64,000 nt of DNA, from positions 2,849,001-2,913,000 of the forward strand of contig NZ_CP073747.1 in the NCBI RefSeq assembly GCF_024398015.1, written 5' to 3'. This DNA comes from Kordiimonas sp. SCSIO 12610 (GTDB lineage Bacteria; Pseudomonadota; Alphaproteobacteria; Sphingomonadales; Kordiimonadaceae). Of this stretch, positions 9,529 to 18,809 are shown one piece after another. The stretch's first letter is position 1. Each line of letters starts with the position of its first letter. Both the position numbers and the translations under genes were made by a program. The notes beneath the pieces were generated by a model. It ran no database searches, was not told where the DNA came from, and saw only the letters and a program-made list of their open reading frames with translations.

Positions 9529-12500
9529 ATGACAAACCAGTCCATCAAGCCACGACTGAAGAAATGGCTTACCGCATCATTTCTAGTACCGGCCTATATG
9601 GCAGCAACCAGCATGGCATTCGCGCCTAGCGCATACGCACAGAAAGATTCCAAAAAAGACGAAGGTCCGCTCTCTTCTGCAACTTTTAGCGGCATTAAGC
9701 TGCGTAATATTGGCCCTGCTTTCATGTCTGGCCGGATCGCGGATATCGATATTGATCAGACAGATCCAGCAACATGGTATGTCTCTGTCGCGTCTGGCGG
9801 TGTTTGGAAAACAGAGAACGCTGGGACAACCTGGAAATCAATCTTTGATGGTCAAAATAGCTATTCGATTGGCTCGCTCGCGATCGACCCTAGCAACAAA
9901 AACGTCATTTGGGTTGGTACTGGTGAAAACAATGGTGGTCGTCATATTGGGTTTGGCGACGGTATCTATCGGTCTGCAGATGGTGGCAAAACCTGGAAAA
10001 ACATGGGCCTAAAAGGGTCTGAACATATATCCGAAATCATCATTCACCCGGAAGACCCGAACACTGTATGGGTGGCATCCCAAGGTCCGCTTTGGTCGAA
10101 AGGTGGCGAACGCGGTGTTTTCAAAACCACAGACGGCGGCAAAACATGGAAAAATGTTTTAGCTGAAGGCCCTTGGACCGGCGTAACATCGATGGTTATC
10201 GATCCACGTGATCCTAATCGCCTTTATGCCGCTACTTGGCAGCACCAACGAACCGTCGCGGCATACATCGGCGCTGGGCCAGAAAGCGGTCTTCACATGT
10301 CAGAGGATGGTGGTGAGACCTGGACAAAGCTCACTAACGGACTACCCAAAGGTAACCTGGGTAAAACCGGTATGGCGATATCACCAATGAACCCTGACGT
10401 TGTTTATGCAGCGATTGAAACGGACCAACGCACAGGTGGTCTATGGCGATCTGAAGATCGCGGCGCAAGCTGGACGAAAATGTCTGACATGGTCGCTGGC
10501 GGTACTGGCCCACACTATTATCAGGAACTATACGCAAGCCCACACGAATTTGACAAAATTTATCTCGCGAACAACCTGACACAGGTTTCAGATGATGGCG
10601 GCAAAACATGGCGCACGCTTCAACTTCAATATAAGCATGTTGATGATCACGCTGTTGCGTTCCACCCAACAGATCCAGACTATCTGATCGTTGGCTCTGA
10701 TGGTGGTCTTTATGAAAGCCATGACGCTGAAACAAGCTGGCGTTATATTTCGAACCTGCCTGTCACACAATTTTACAAGGTGGCAGCAGATGATGCAGAG
10801 CCATTTTATTTTGTTTATGGCGGCACACAGGATAACTCCACACAAGGAGCGCCCTCGCGTACAGACAACCGTCATGGCATCCGAAATTCTGACTGGTTCA
10901 TCACACTTTTTGCTGACGGGCACCAGCCAGCAACCGAACCCGGCAATCCGGATATCGTGTATTCGCATTGGCAGCAAGGTAACCTCGTCCGTGCAGACCG
11001 AAAAACTGGTGAGGTCGTGCACATCCAACCGCAGCCAAAGCCAGGTGACCCGGCAGAGCGCTTTAACTGGGATGCACCGATTTATGTGAGTGCACACGAC
11101 CCTAAGCGTATCTATCATGCGTCACAGCGCCTGTGGCGCTCGAACGACCGCGGCGATAGCTGGACACCAATTTCGCCAGACCTTACCCGCAATCAGGACC
11201 GGATGCTGCTTCCTGTTATGGATCGCCAGTGGTCTTGGGAAGCGGGTTGGGACCTTCTAGCCATGTCAAACTATAACAGCATCACATCTGTGGGTGAATC
11301 GCCCCTTGATGAGAACACGCTTTATGTTGGCACTGATGATGGTCTTATTCAGGTAACAACCGATGGCGGTCAAACATGGCGTAAAACAGAGGTTGGTGAT
11401 CTGCCCGGCGTTCCTGATACAGCGTTCGTCAACGACATCCGCGCTGACCTTCATGACCCGAATACGGTTTATGTGGCACTTGATAACCATAAGTACGGTG
11501 ACTACAAACCATACCTCCTCAAGAGTACCAACAAAGGTCGCTCTTGGAAGTCTATGACCGCTAATCTGGAAGATCGTCACCTTGTGTGGCGGATCGTGCA
11601 GGATCATGTTGATCCAAATCTCTTATTTCTCGCGACTGAATTCGGTATTTTCTTCACAATCGACGGCGGTGATAAATGGGTAGAGCTTACTGGTGGGTCA
11701 CCAACTATCTCATACCGTGATGTTGTGATCCAGCGCCGTGAAAACGATCTGGTTGCCGGTAGCTTTGGACGCGGTATTTTCATCCTTGATGATTACACAC
11801 CACTCAGAAACCTTGATAAAGACGACCTTGATAAAGATGCGCTTTTATTCGGTGGCCGCAAAGCCTGGTGGTATATCGAGCGCCACCCACTTGGTTTCTC
11901 CGAGGGCGCATCACAGGGTAACAACCTGTTCCGTGCACCAAATCCTGATTTTGGGGCAAACTTCACTTACTACTTGAAAGACGACCTGAAAACAGCCCGT
12001 CAGGAACGCCAGGACCGTGAAAAACCGCTTATCAAAGACGGTAAGAACACGCCGTTCCCCGGCTTTGATGTAGTAGAAGAAGAACGCCGCGAAACACCGC
12101 CGGAAGTTTGGCTAACGGTTAAAGATAGCGACGGCAATGTCATGCGACGCATCAAAGGTGATACCAAAAAAGGTTTCCACCGCATCGCATGGGATCTACG
12201 CACACCTTCACAGTCCGCTGTTGGCAACAACGGCCAAGCAGGTGGTAGCGGTTTCCTTGTAGTTCCGGGCGAATATAATGTAACGCTGTCGAAACGAGTT
12301 CGTGGTGAGACAACTGTTCTCGCAGGCCCCGAAACCTTCGAGGTTACACCCCTTAGAAGTGGTGCTCTTAAAGGAGCAGAACCAGCAGAAACGGTTGCTT
12401 TCTGGGATCGCCTATCGAAGCTTCAGCGCGGTGTCAGCGCAGCGAATACTGCGCTAGGCAATCTTGATCGTCGTCTAAGTGGCCTGAAAGCAGCATTAGA

Positions 12501-12849
12501 GAACTCACGTTCTACGCCAGACGCTTTGGACAATGAATGGCAGGCAATTCGAACCGAAGTTCATGAACTTGATGCCCTTCTGAACGGTAATCGTACTGTA
12601 GGCCGCGGATTTGGGGCTGTTAAGGAAACGATCCAGAGCCGCCTTGGTAAAGCGATGGTCGGAACTGGTCAGTCAACCTATGGACCAACAAAAACACACC
12701 TTGAAGTCGTTGGATATGCAGAGGCTGATTTTGCTGATGTTAGGAATCGCATCAACACATTGATGAAGACAACACTTCCTGCGTTTGAAGCGAAATTAAT
12801 TGATGCAGGTGCTCCGTGGGCACCGGGTGCGGAAATTCCATCACTTTAA
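9529..12849 (+). CDS. Large exported Asp-box/BNR beta-propeller protein (VPS10/sortilin-like, 'glycosyl hydrolase' annotation)
   Basis: 1106 residues, ATG preceded by GGGAGGATT. A long signal peptide ends near residue 38 (SAYAQKD). Residues 50-760 contain about eleven Asp-box motifs of the form S/TxDGGxTW (for example SADGGKTW, TTDGGKTW, SEDGGETW, SNDRGDSW, TTDGGQTW), spaced as in VPS10/BNR propellers, probably two propellers. Residues about 800-960 hold a FlgD-like Ig-type region (RIKGDTKKGFHRIAWDLRTP), followed by a helical C-terminus. Proteins of this build are frequently annotated as glycosyl hydrolases but the activity is rarely shown, so I would call it a propeller protein. A hairpin 30 bp after the stop suggests a single-gene unit. 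Confidence 0.88.
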   Translation: MTNQSIKPRLKKWLTASFLVPAYMAATSMAFAPSAYAQKDSKKDEGPLSSATFSGIKLRNIGPAFMSGRIADIDIDQTDPATWYVSVASGGVWKTENAGTTWKSIFDGQNSYSIGSLAIDPSNKNVIWVGTGENNGGRHIGFGDGIYRSADGGKTWKNMGLKGSEHISEIIIHPEDPNTVWVASQGPLWSKGGERGVFKTTDGGKTWKNVLAEGPWTGVTSMVIDPRDPNRLYAATWQHQRTVAAYIGAGPESGLHMSEDGGETWTKLTNGLPKGNLGKTGMAISPMNPDVVYAAIETDQRTGGLWRSEDRGASWTKMSDMVAGGTGPHYYQELYASPHEFDKIYLANNLTQVSDDGGKTWRTLQLQYKHVDDHAVAFHPTDPDYLIVGSDGGLYESHDAETSWRYISNLPVTQFYKVAADDAEPFYFVYGGTQDNSTQGAPSRTDNRHGIRNSDWFITLFADGHQPATEPGNPDIVYSHWQQGNLVRADRKTGEVVHIQPQPKPGDPAERFNWDAPIYVSAHDPKRIYHASQRLWRSNDRGDSWTPISPDLTRNQDRMLLPVMDRQWSWEAGWDLLAMSNYNSITSVGESPLDENTLYVGTDDGLIQVTTDGGQTWRKTEVGDLPGVPDTAFVNDIRADLHDPNTVYVALDNHKYGDYKPYLLKSTNKGRSWKSMTANLEDRHLVWRIVQDHVDPNLLFLATEFGIFFTIDGGDKWVELTGGSPTISYRDVVIQRRENDLVAGSFGRGIFILDDYTPLRNLDKDDLDKDALLFGGRKAWWYIERHPLGFSEGASQGNNLFRAPNPDFGANFTYYLKDDLKTARQERQDREKPLIKDGKNTPFPGFDVVEEERRETPPEVWLTVKDSDGNVMRRIKGDTKKGFHRIAWDLRTPSQSAVGNNGQAGGSGFLVVPGEYNVTLSKRVRGETTVLAGPETFEVTPLRSGALKGAEPAETVAFWDRLSKLQRGVSAANTALGNLDRRLSGLKAALENSRSTPDALDNEWQAIRTEVHELDALLNGNRTVGRGFGAVKETIQSRLGKAMVGTGQSTYGPTKTHLEVVGYAEADFADVRNRINTLMKTTLPAFEAKLIDAGAPWAPGAEIPSL

Positions 12850-12878
12850 ACCAAGATTATAATTTCAGAAACAACGAG

Positions 12879-12900
12879 AGGCGTGCAATTGCGCGCCTTT
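12879..12900 (+). terminator. Probable intrinsic terminator after the BNR gene
   Basis: AGGCGTGC / GCGCGCCT stem with AATT loop (one G-U pair) followed by only a short T run. Confidence 0.65.
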
Positions 12901-12972
12901 CCTGCATCCAAACTCTGCTTGATGAAGTGCAATTGAATACCGCAGCGCAGTCACAACAGATTACGAAAAACC

Positions 12973-13719
12973 TCAACGCTTGCCAAATTTACGAAACGCT
13001 AGTGGCGAAAACCCCGTAGCCCTTCTGAACTGACGACTGAAAGCACTTTGGTCTTCATAACCAATGTTGCTGGCGACCTGCACTATCGGAATATCCGTCA
13101 ATTGTAATTGCTGGCTTGCGTAATCCAGTCGCATTTTCAAGACCCATTGCCCGGTTGTTAGCCCAAAAACCTGACGCATACGCCGATCTAACTGGTATTG
13201 GGAAAGATTAGAAATCCTACATAAATCACCAAGACAAGGCGCACTATTTAGATTGTGTTCAACATACTCAACAACAGATTTTAGTTTATCATAATCATCA
13301 TGCGTTTTATCCGGTGCCCTTAAATCCTGAGATATTCCTGCGAGGCCGACAATGCCCCCTTTGTCATCATAAAGCGGATACTTATTGGTCATACACCATC
13401 CAATTGATCGATTTGGATAGGTGTGAAGTTCTAACTGATTAACAATAGAAACGCCGTTCGATAAAACATTATCGTCTTGCGCCTCATAATCAGCCCCCAA
13501 AGAGTGCCCCTGCAAGTCGGACGGTTTTCTTCCAATCAAATCACTTTTAGATTTTAACCCACACCTACGGACTAAAGTTTCATTCACAACGACATATTTC
13601 CCCAGCATGTCTTTGACAAAAAAAACAGTATCTATCAAACAGTCAAATAATTCTTCTGTTGGCCAATAGCTTTTATTCTGTGCTTGTAAATCGATCATTA
13701 GGTATTTTACATATTTCAT
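12973..13719 (-). CDS. PAS-domain AraC-family transcriptional regulator
   Basis: About 248 residues from ATG 13719; a TTG nine bases earlier is possible and neither has a clear ribosome site. Residues about 22-130 resemble a PAS/PAC sensor (TVFFVKDMLGKYVVVNETLV ... GIVGLAGISQDL). The C-terminal 100 residues are a double helix-turn-helix of the AraC type, with DLCRISNLSQYQLDRRMRQVF and IVQVASNIGYEDQSAFSRQF. It is transcribed divergently from the hydroxyproline genes across a 100-bp spacer, so it most likely controls them, with the PAS domain sensing the substrate or a pathway intermediate. That role is inferred from position only. Confidence 0.88.
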   Translation of the reverse strand: MKYVKYLMIDLQAQNKSYWPTEELFDCLIDTVFFVKDMLGKYVVVNETLVRRCGLKSKSDLIGRKPSDLQGHSLGADYEAQDDNVLSNGVSIVNQLELHTYPNRSIGWCMTNKYPLYDDKGGIVGLAGISQDLRAPDKTHDDYDKLKSVVEYVEHNLNSAPCLGDLCRISNLSQYQLDRRMRQVFGLTTGQWVLKMRLDYASQQLQLTDIPIVQVASNIGYEDQSAFSRQFRRATGFSPLAFRKFGKR

Positions 13720-13820
13720 TTTATGCAAAAAATAAAGTTTGATACCTGATTATTGTCAAGACGTTTTCTTAGCATGATGATAACTTCCATTCATAGATCA
13801 CCATCATTAAGAGGACGTTT

Positions 13821-14780
13821 GTGATGATAGACAATAGCGTATTTTCAGGCTGTATTCCCGCTTTAATGACGCCGTGCGATAAATCAGGCACCCCTGATTT
13901 TGATGCCCTTGCGCGCAAAGGCAAAGACCTTATTGATGCTGGCATGAGCGCTGTCGTTTATTGTGGTTCGATGGGCGATTGGCCACTTCTTAGTGATGAG
14001 GAACGTATGACGGGTGTGAAAGCCCTTTGCGGCGCTGGCGTTCCTGTTATCGTTGGGACAGGTGCACAAAACACAAAACGTGCTGCTGCAATTGCGGCGC
14101 ACGGCGCTAAGGTGGGGGCTGCGGGGCTTATGGTTATTCCGCGTGTTCTATCCCGCGGGATTTCACCTATTGCACAGTACAATCATTTTACAGCCGTTTT
14201 ACAGGCTGCACCGAACCTTCCGTCTGTGATCTATAACAGCCCATATTACGGCTATGAGACGAAAGCTGATCTGTTTTTTAAATTGCGCGATGAAAATTCA
14301 AACCTGATTGGTTTCAAAGAATTCGGCGGCGCACAGTCAATGACGTATGCGGCAGAAAATATTACCTCAGGAAGCGATGACCTTATTTTAATGGTTGGCG
14401 TTGATACGCAAGCGTTTCATGGATTTGTCAATTGCGGGGCGGGCGGCGCTATCACAGGTGTTGGAAACGCTCTTCCCAAAGAAGTACTTCGACTGGTTGA
14501 ACTCTGTGAAGAGGCAGCCAAAGGGGATGCTACAGCACGCAAACTTGCTTATGAACTCGATACCGCCCTGCATGTATTATCAACATTCGATGAAGGGCCT
14601 GACTTAGTTTTATACTACAAGCACCTGATGGTTCTGGAAGGAAGCCCAGAATATCAATATCAATTGAATAGTGATGATCACCTTACGAGCTCACAAAGAG
14701 CTTTCATCGAGCAAGCTTGGCAGCAATTTAGAAACTGGTGGGATAGCTGGCCCGGAAAGACACCGAGTAAAACAAGTTAG
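13821..14780 (+). CDS. DapA-family lyase, probable 1-pyrroline-4-hydroxy-2-carboxylate deaminase
   Basis: 319 residues counted from GTG 13821; ATG 13824 is equally usable behind GAGG at 13811-13814. TIM-barrel features of the dihydrodipicolinate synthase family are present: YNSPYYG with Tyr138 and GFKEFGG with the Schiff-base Lys166. The family includes DHDPS, N-acetylneuraminate lyase and the hydroxyproline-pathway deaminase. The next two genes encode a hydroxyproline-type epimerase and an FAD amino-acid oxidase, so the deaminase is the best reading: it would convert pyrroline-4-hydroxy-2-carboxylate to 2-oxoglutarate semialdehyde plus ammonia. The dehydrogenase for the last step is not in this window. 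Confidence 0.85.
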   Translation: MMIDNSVFSGCIPALMTPCDKSGTPDFDALARKGKDLIDAGMSAVVYCGSMGDWPLLSDEERMTGVKALCGAGVPVIVGTGAQNTKRAAAIAAHGAKVGAAGLMVIPRVLSRGISPIAQYNHFTAVLQAAPNLPSVIYNSPYYGYETKADLFFKLRDENSNLIGFKEFGGAQSMTYAAENITSGSDDLILMVGVDTQAFHGFVNCGAGGAITGVGNALPKEVLRLVELCEEAAKGDATARKLAYELDTALHVLSTFDEGPDLVLYYKHLMVLEGSPEYQYQLNSDDHLTSSQRAFIEQAWQQFRNWWDSWPGKTPSKTS

Positions 14781-14788
14781 GTGGAGCC

Positions 14789-15718
14789 ATGCGCGTTATT
14801 GACTCTCACACAGGCGGCGAGCCAACCCGGGTCGTCATTGAAGGTGGTCCGGATTTAGGCAATGGATCTATGGCACAACGCTGCGAAAAATTTGCCAACG
14901 AGTTCGATCACATTCGCACGATGACAATCAGGGAACCTCGTAGTTCTGATGCTGCGGTTGGTGCACTCTTGTGCGAACCCCTTAACCCTGAACATACAGC
15001 TGGTGTTATTTTCTATAATACAGCCGGGTATTTAGGGATGTGTGGCCACGGCACCATCGGTCTCATCAATACACTCGTTTACATGGGAAAAATTAGCGAA
15101 GGCATACATAAAATTGAAACTCCGGTTGGCGTCGTTACAGCTAGATATCTGGGCAACCATAAGGTTAGCATTGAAAATGTTGAAAGTTATCGGTTCAGGA
15201 AAGATGTGTGTGTGAACGTGCCGGAACTAGGCAGTGTGACTGGTGATATAGCCTGGGGTGGAAACTGGTTTTTCCTCATCAGCAAAGCACCAACCGCTTT
15301 AACCTCTCAAAACATTCCTGACCTTACATATCAATCATTAAAGATACGACGAGCTTTGGCTGCCCAAGGCATAACTGGGGAAGATGGTACAGAAATTGAT
15401 CATATCGAATTTTTCGGCCCTTCTACTCTCAAGGGTGTCGATAGCAAAAATTTTGTCATGTGCCCAGGCGGGGCGTACGACAGATCACCCTGCGGCACGG
15501 GAACCAGCGCAAAGATTGCGTGCCTAGCAGAGGATGGAAAGTTAAACCCCGGTGATGCATGGAAGCAGGAAAGCATTGTTGGGAGTATATTTGAAGCCTC
15601 ATACACAAGGAATAAGGATGGTGGAATTATTCCGATGATAACAGGCACTGCCCATATCTGTGGTGAAACAACGCTCATCTTTGAGGATAATGACCCCTTT
15701 AGACTTGGAATACCATGA
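14789..15718 (+). CDS. Proline racemase family, probable 4-hydroxyproline 2-epimerase
   Basis: 309 residues. The two catalytic cysteines are in MCGHGTIG (Cys85) and SPCGTGTSA (Cys235), the Cys/Cys pair used by proline racemase and 4-hydroxyproline epimerase; 3-hydroxyproline dehydratases have Thr at the second site. The N-terminus RVIDSHTGGEPTRVV is typical. It starts 8 bp after the deaminase gene (GGTGGAG as ribosome site) and its stop overlaps the next start, so the three genes are translationally linked. It would turn trans-4-hydroxy-L-proline into the cis-D isomer for the oxidase. Confidence 0.92.
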   Translation: MRVIDSHTGGEPTRVVIEGGPDLGNGSMAQRCEKFANEFDHIRTMTIREPRSSDAAVGALLCEPLNPEHTAGVIFYNTAGYLGMCGHGTIGLINTLVYMGKISEGIHKIETPVGVVTARYLGNHKVSIENVESYRFRKDVCVNVPELGSVTGDIAWGGNWFFLISKAPTALTSQNIPDLTYQSLKIRRALAAQGITGEDGTEIDHIEFFGPSTLKGVDSKNFVMCPGGAYDRSPCGTGTSAKIACLAEDGKLNPGDAWKQESIVGSIFEASYTRNKDGGIIPMITGTAHICGETTLIFEDNDPFRLGIP

Positions 15719-16974
15719 CCCGTAACAGATCAGACAATTCCGTTGTAATTATTGGTGCAGGTATCATTGGGCTGGCATGCGCCCACTATCTCGCTCGCGA
15801 AGGGAAAAAAGTTGTTGTTCTGGATAGCAAAACAATTGGTGGCGGATGCTCTGCGGGAAACTGCGGGCATATTTTACCAAGCCATATATTGCCATTAAAC
15901 TCTGCTAGCGCCTTAAAAACAGGTTTTCTGTCACTATTTGATCGGTCTTCTGCTTTTAGGGTAAAACCCCAACTTAATTTAAACTTCATAAGCTGGATGT
16001 GGAGTTTTGCCCGCCATTGTTCTTCAAAGCACGTGTTATCAGCCACGCACCATTTACAGTCTATCCTTGAGCTTTCAATAGCTGAGTATGAGGATATTAT
16101 AAATTCTGAGGCACTCGATTGCGATTGGCAAAAATCAGGGCTTTTATATCTATTTAAAGATCAGAAATCCCTCGACCAGTTTTCCAAAACCGATGAATAT
16201 CTTAGCGAAAATTTCAAATTGAAGGCGGATTACCTCGACCCTAATGCACTACAAAGTTTTGACCCATCCCTAGACACATCACTGACTGGCGGCTTTCTGT
16301 ATAAACAAGATGCACATTTAAGACCTGAAAAGCTGATCCATACCTGGACACAAAAGCTAAGAGAACACGGCGTTACATTTGTTGAAAACTGCCATGTAAT
16401 CAATTTCGAGCGCACTAACGATCAAGTTTCAAAGTTAATGACAACATCCGGTGATATCGAGGTGGAGCAGCTAGTCATCGCAACGGGGGCTTTCTCTGGT
16501 CAATTAGCAAAAATGCTTAATTGTTCGGTGCCTGTAATTCCTGGAAAGGGATATTCTATTACTTTTCCAAAAACGACTGTCGCACCAAAAACGTCGATTG
16601 TATTTCCCGAAGAAAACATTGCGCTTACCCCGTTTAAGGATCACCTTCGTATCGGATCGATGATGGAATTTGTTGGCTTTAACACGGACATTCCAGACCA
16701 CAGAATTCAACAACTTCACTCAAACATTGCCCCCTACTTCAAAGACGCCCTACCTGAACAAACATCAAAAGGATGGTTCGGCTGGCGGCCAATGTCTTAT
16801 GATGGCTTGCCTATAATTGGTCGACTGGAAAACACTGGGAACGCATTTATCGCGACCGGCCATGGTATGATGGGTGTCATGCTTGCGCCAGCGACAGGGC
16901 GCTTGATTTCAGAAATTATGACTGACAAAAAACGTATAATATCAGAAATGCCCTATTCCCCAGCGAGGTTTTAA
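15715..16974 (+). CDS. FAD-dependent D-amino acid oxidase/dehydrogenase (D-hydroxyproline oxidation)
   Basis: 419 residues; ATG lies in an ATGA overlap with the epimerase stop. The N-terminal dinucleotide fold VVIIGAGIIGLACAHYLA is followed by GGGCSAGNCGH and a DAO-family C-terminus (GWFGWRPMSYDGLPIIGR, ATGHGMMGVMLAPATG). DadA-like enzymes of this length oxidise D-amino acids, passing electrons to the respiratory chain. Its fusion to the epimerase reading unit argues that cis-4-hydroxy-D-proline is the substrate, giving pyrroline-4-hydroxy-2-carboxylate for the DapA-like deaminase. Confidence 0.9.
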   Translation: MTRNRSDNSVVIIGAGIIGLACAHYLAREGKKVVVLDSKTIGGGCSAGNCGHILPSHILPLNSASALKTGFLSLFDRSSAFRVKPQLNLNFISWMWSFARHCSSKHVLSATHHLQSILELSIAEYEDIINSEALDCDWQKSGLLYLFKDQKSLDQFSKTDEYLSENFKLKADYLDPNALQSFDPSLDTSLTGGFLYKQDAHLRPEKLIHTWTQKLREHGVTFVENCHVINFERTNDQVSKLMTTSGDIEVEQLVIATGAFSGQLAKMLNCSVPVIPGKGYSITFPKTTVAPKTSIVFPEENIALTPFKDHLRIGSMMEFVGFNTDIPDHRIQQLHSNIAPYFKDALPEQTSKGWFGWRPMSYDGLPIIGRLENTGNAFIATGHGMMGVMLAPATGRLISEIMTDKKRIISEMPYSPARF

Positions 16975-17036
16975 AACTGCTCCGCCGTTATTAATGCCTG
17001 CCAAAAACATTATTAAGTGGTATATATTGCAATACT

Positions 17037-18740
17037 TTATGCGTTTTGATGCGTAGAGATTGCGCGCCACCACACACTCACATTCAACAGCAATACCCCG
17101 CCATTAATGAGGTAAAAAAGTAAGCCTAAATTATTGCCCGCTAGTCCTATCGGTGAGAATAAAACATAAATCAAAACTACAGCGGAAAATAATGTAAAAG
17201 CCACAGGTACCGTGTATCGCCAGGGTGTTAAGTCCACGATATCAACCTTTTTGAACACCCAGGGGTCAGGCCTTGGTCTAAGATATCCAGCCAGCAGCAT
17301 AATTCCAACTTCAACTGTAAACAGAAGCGCATATAAATGCAGGAAGTGCAGCGTAACGTAATCATCCAAGGCAAATTTCAGCAGGCCATATGCAATCACA
17401 TGGAAAATAATGACCATTTTAGCGCCTATCGCTGGAATGCGTTTACTAAACAGCCCAACCAACACAATCACCACAATTGGAATATTATAAAACCCAGTAA
17501 AAATTCTAATAATCTGCCATAAACCCTCAGGAGCAAAATATAGAAGCGGTGCCACTATGAACGAGAAAATCGCCATAATGACACTAACAATCTTCGCCAT
17601 ACGAACAGTCTCATGCTCACTAACTTTCCCACCCTTAAGCGGCGTATAAATATCCAGGCAAAATAGTGTAGCAGCACTGTTCAACAGCGAATTAAACGAG
17701 CTAAACACTGCACCCAATAGAACCGCGAGGAAAAAACCCATCAACCATATAGGGAAGAGATCACGGATCAACTGTGGATACGCGAGGTCGATCGACGTTA
17801 ATCCCGCACCATAAAGGTGAAAGGCAATGACACCGGGTAACATCATAAAAAATGGGACGAGCAGCTTTAGGAAGCCTGAAAACAAAACCCCTTTTTGCCC
17901 TTCGGCAAGATTTTGTGCTGCCAATGTACGCTGAATAACATATTGGTTCGTACACCAATAAAAAAGATTCGCCATAATCATACCTGTAAAAATCGTCCCA
18001 AAGGGGGTGGGGTCACCCTTCCCTCCTATGGCATTTAATTTTTCAGGATGCTCGGAAGTTATCGTGGCAATACCGTCTAATATACTGCCTCCCCCAAGGG
18101 CATAAAGCCCCAACAGTGGCACCAATATGCCAACAATCAATAACCCAATACCGTTCAAAGTATCAGATACAGCAACCGCCTTCAGCCCACCAAAAATCGC
18201 GTAAACCGAGCCAACACAACCAATCGCAAGTACTGTAATGATAAGCGCTTCAAATTGACCAACACCCAACAGTTCAGGAACGTCAAATAATTTGATAACA
18301 GCAATTGACCCTGAATAGAGGACCGAGGGAATAGTAACCAACCCATACCCAAGCATAAACAATATCAACGACATTTGCTGGACCTGAGGGTCAAACCTGT
18401 TTCTGAGGAATTCTGGTAGCGTCGTAAAAGCACCCGCGAGATATTTGGGGAGAAAAATAATTGCCATAGCAATCGTTGAAACCGCTGCCGTTACTTCCCA
18501 TGCCATACTTGAAAGATTGAACCCATACGCAGAGCCATTAAGGCCGATAAGTTGTTCAGCGGATAAATTTGTTAAAAGCAGCGAACCCGCAATGAATAGG
18601 CCACTTAAATTCCGGCCTGCAAGGAAATAGCCATCCTTCGACTGTGTGCTACCGCGAGTATAAACATAAGAAACCCATGCAACGAGCGCCATCAAAACAA
18701 CACACGTTACCAAAGTTAATATAAGTTCAGCACCAGTCAC
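17037..18740 (-). CDS. Sodium:solute symporter (SSS family), sugar-type
   Basis: 567 residues, GTG start with AAGGAAAC upstream. About 14 hydrophobic segments and the family signatures GYFLAGRNLSGLFIAGSLLLTNLSAEQLIG, read as short pieces (FLAGRNL, NLSAEQLIG), and LGAVFSSFNSLLNSAATLF. Eukaryotic-like SGLT members and bacterial VSGLT carry sugars, and this protein has that longer form. It follows the aldo-keto reductase gene by 69 bp on the same strand and is probably the importer for the monooxygenase pathway, not for hydroxyproline, whose genes run towards it from the other side. Confidence 0.9.
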   Translation of the reverse strand: MTGAELILTLVTCVVLMALVAWVSYVYTRGSTQSKDGYFLAGRNLSGLFIAGSLLLTNLSAEQLIGLNGSAYGFNLSSMAWEVTAAVSTIAMAIIFLPKYLAGAFTTLPEFLRNRFDPQVQQMSLILFMLGYGLVTIPSVLYSGSIAVIKLFDVPELLGVGQFEALIITVLAIGCVGSVYAIFGGLKAVAVSDTLNGIGLLIVGILVPLLGLYALGGGSILDGIATITSEHPEKLNAIGGKGDPTPFGTIFTGMIMANLFYWCTNQYVIQRTLAAQNLAEGQKGVLFSGFLKLLVPFFMMLPGVIAFHLYGAGLTSIDLAYPQLIRDLFPIWLMGFFLAVLLGAVFSSFNSLLNSAATLFCLDIYTPLKGGKVSEHETVRMAKIVSVIMAIFSFIVAPLLYFAPEGLWQIIRIFTGFYNIPIVVIVLVGLFSKRIPAIGAKMVIIFHVIAYGLLKFALDDYVTLHFLHLYALLFTVEVGIMLLAGYLRPRPDPWVFKKVDIVDLTPWRYTVPVAFTLFSAVVLIYVLFSPIGLAGNNLGLLFYLINGGVLLLNVSVWWRAISTHQNA

Positions 18741-18809
18741 ACAGGTTTCCTTTTTATGTTGATTGGCATCCAGCCTGATGAATGACTACTCAGGGAATTT
18801 AAAAGCTAT

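Noticed and set aside
17037-18740. SSS symporter as the hydroxyproline importer
   Set aside because: It is convergent to the hydroxyproline genes and lies in the monooxygenase operon, so context favours the latter.
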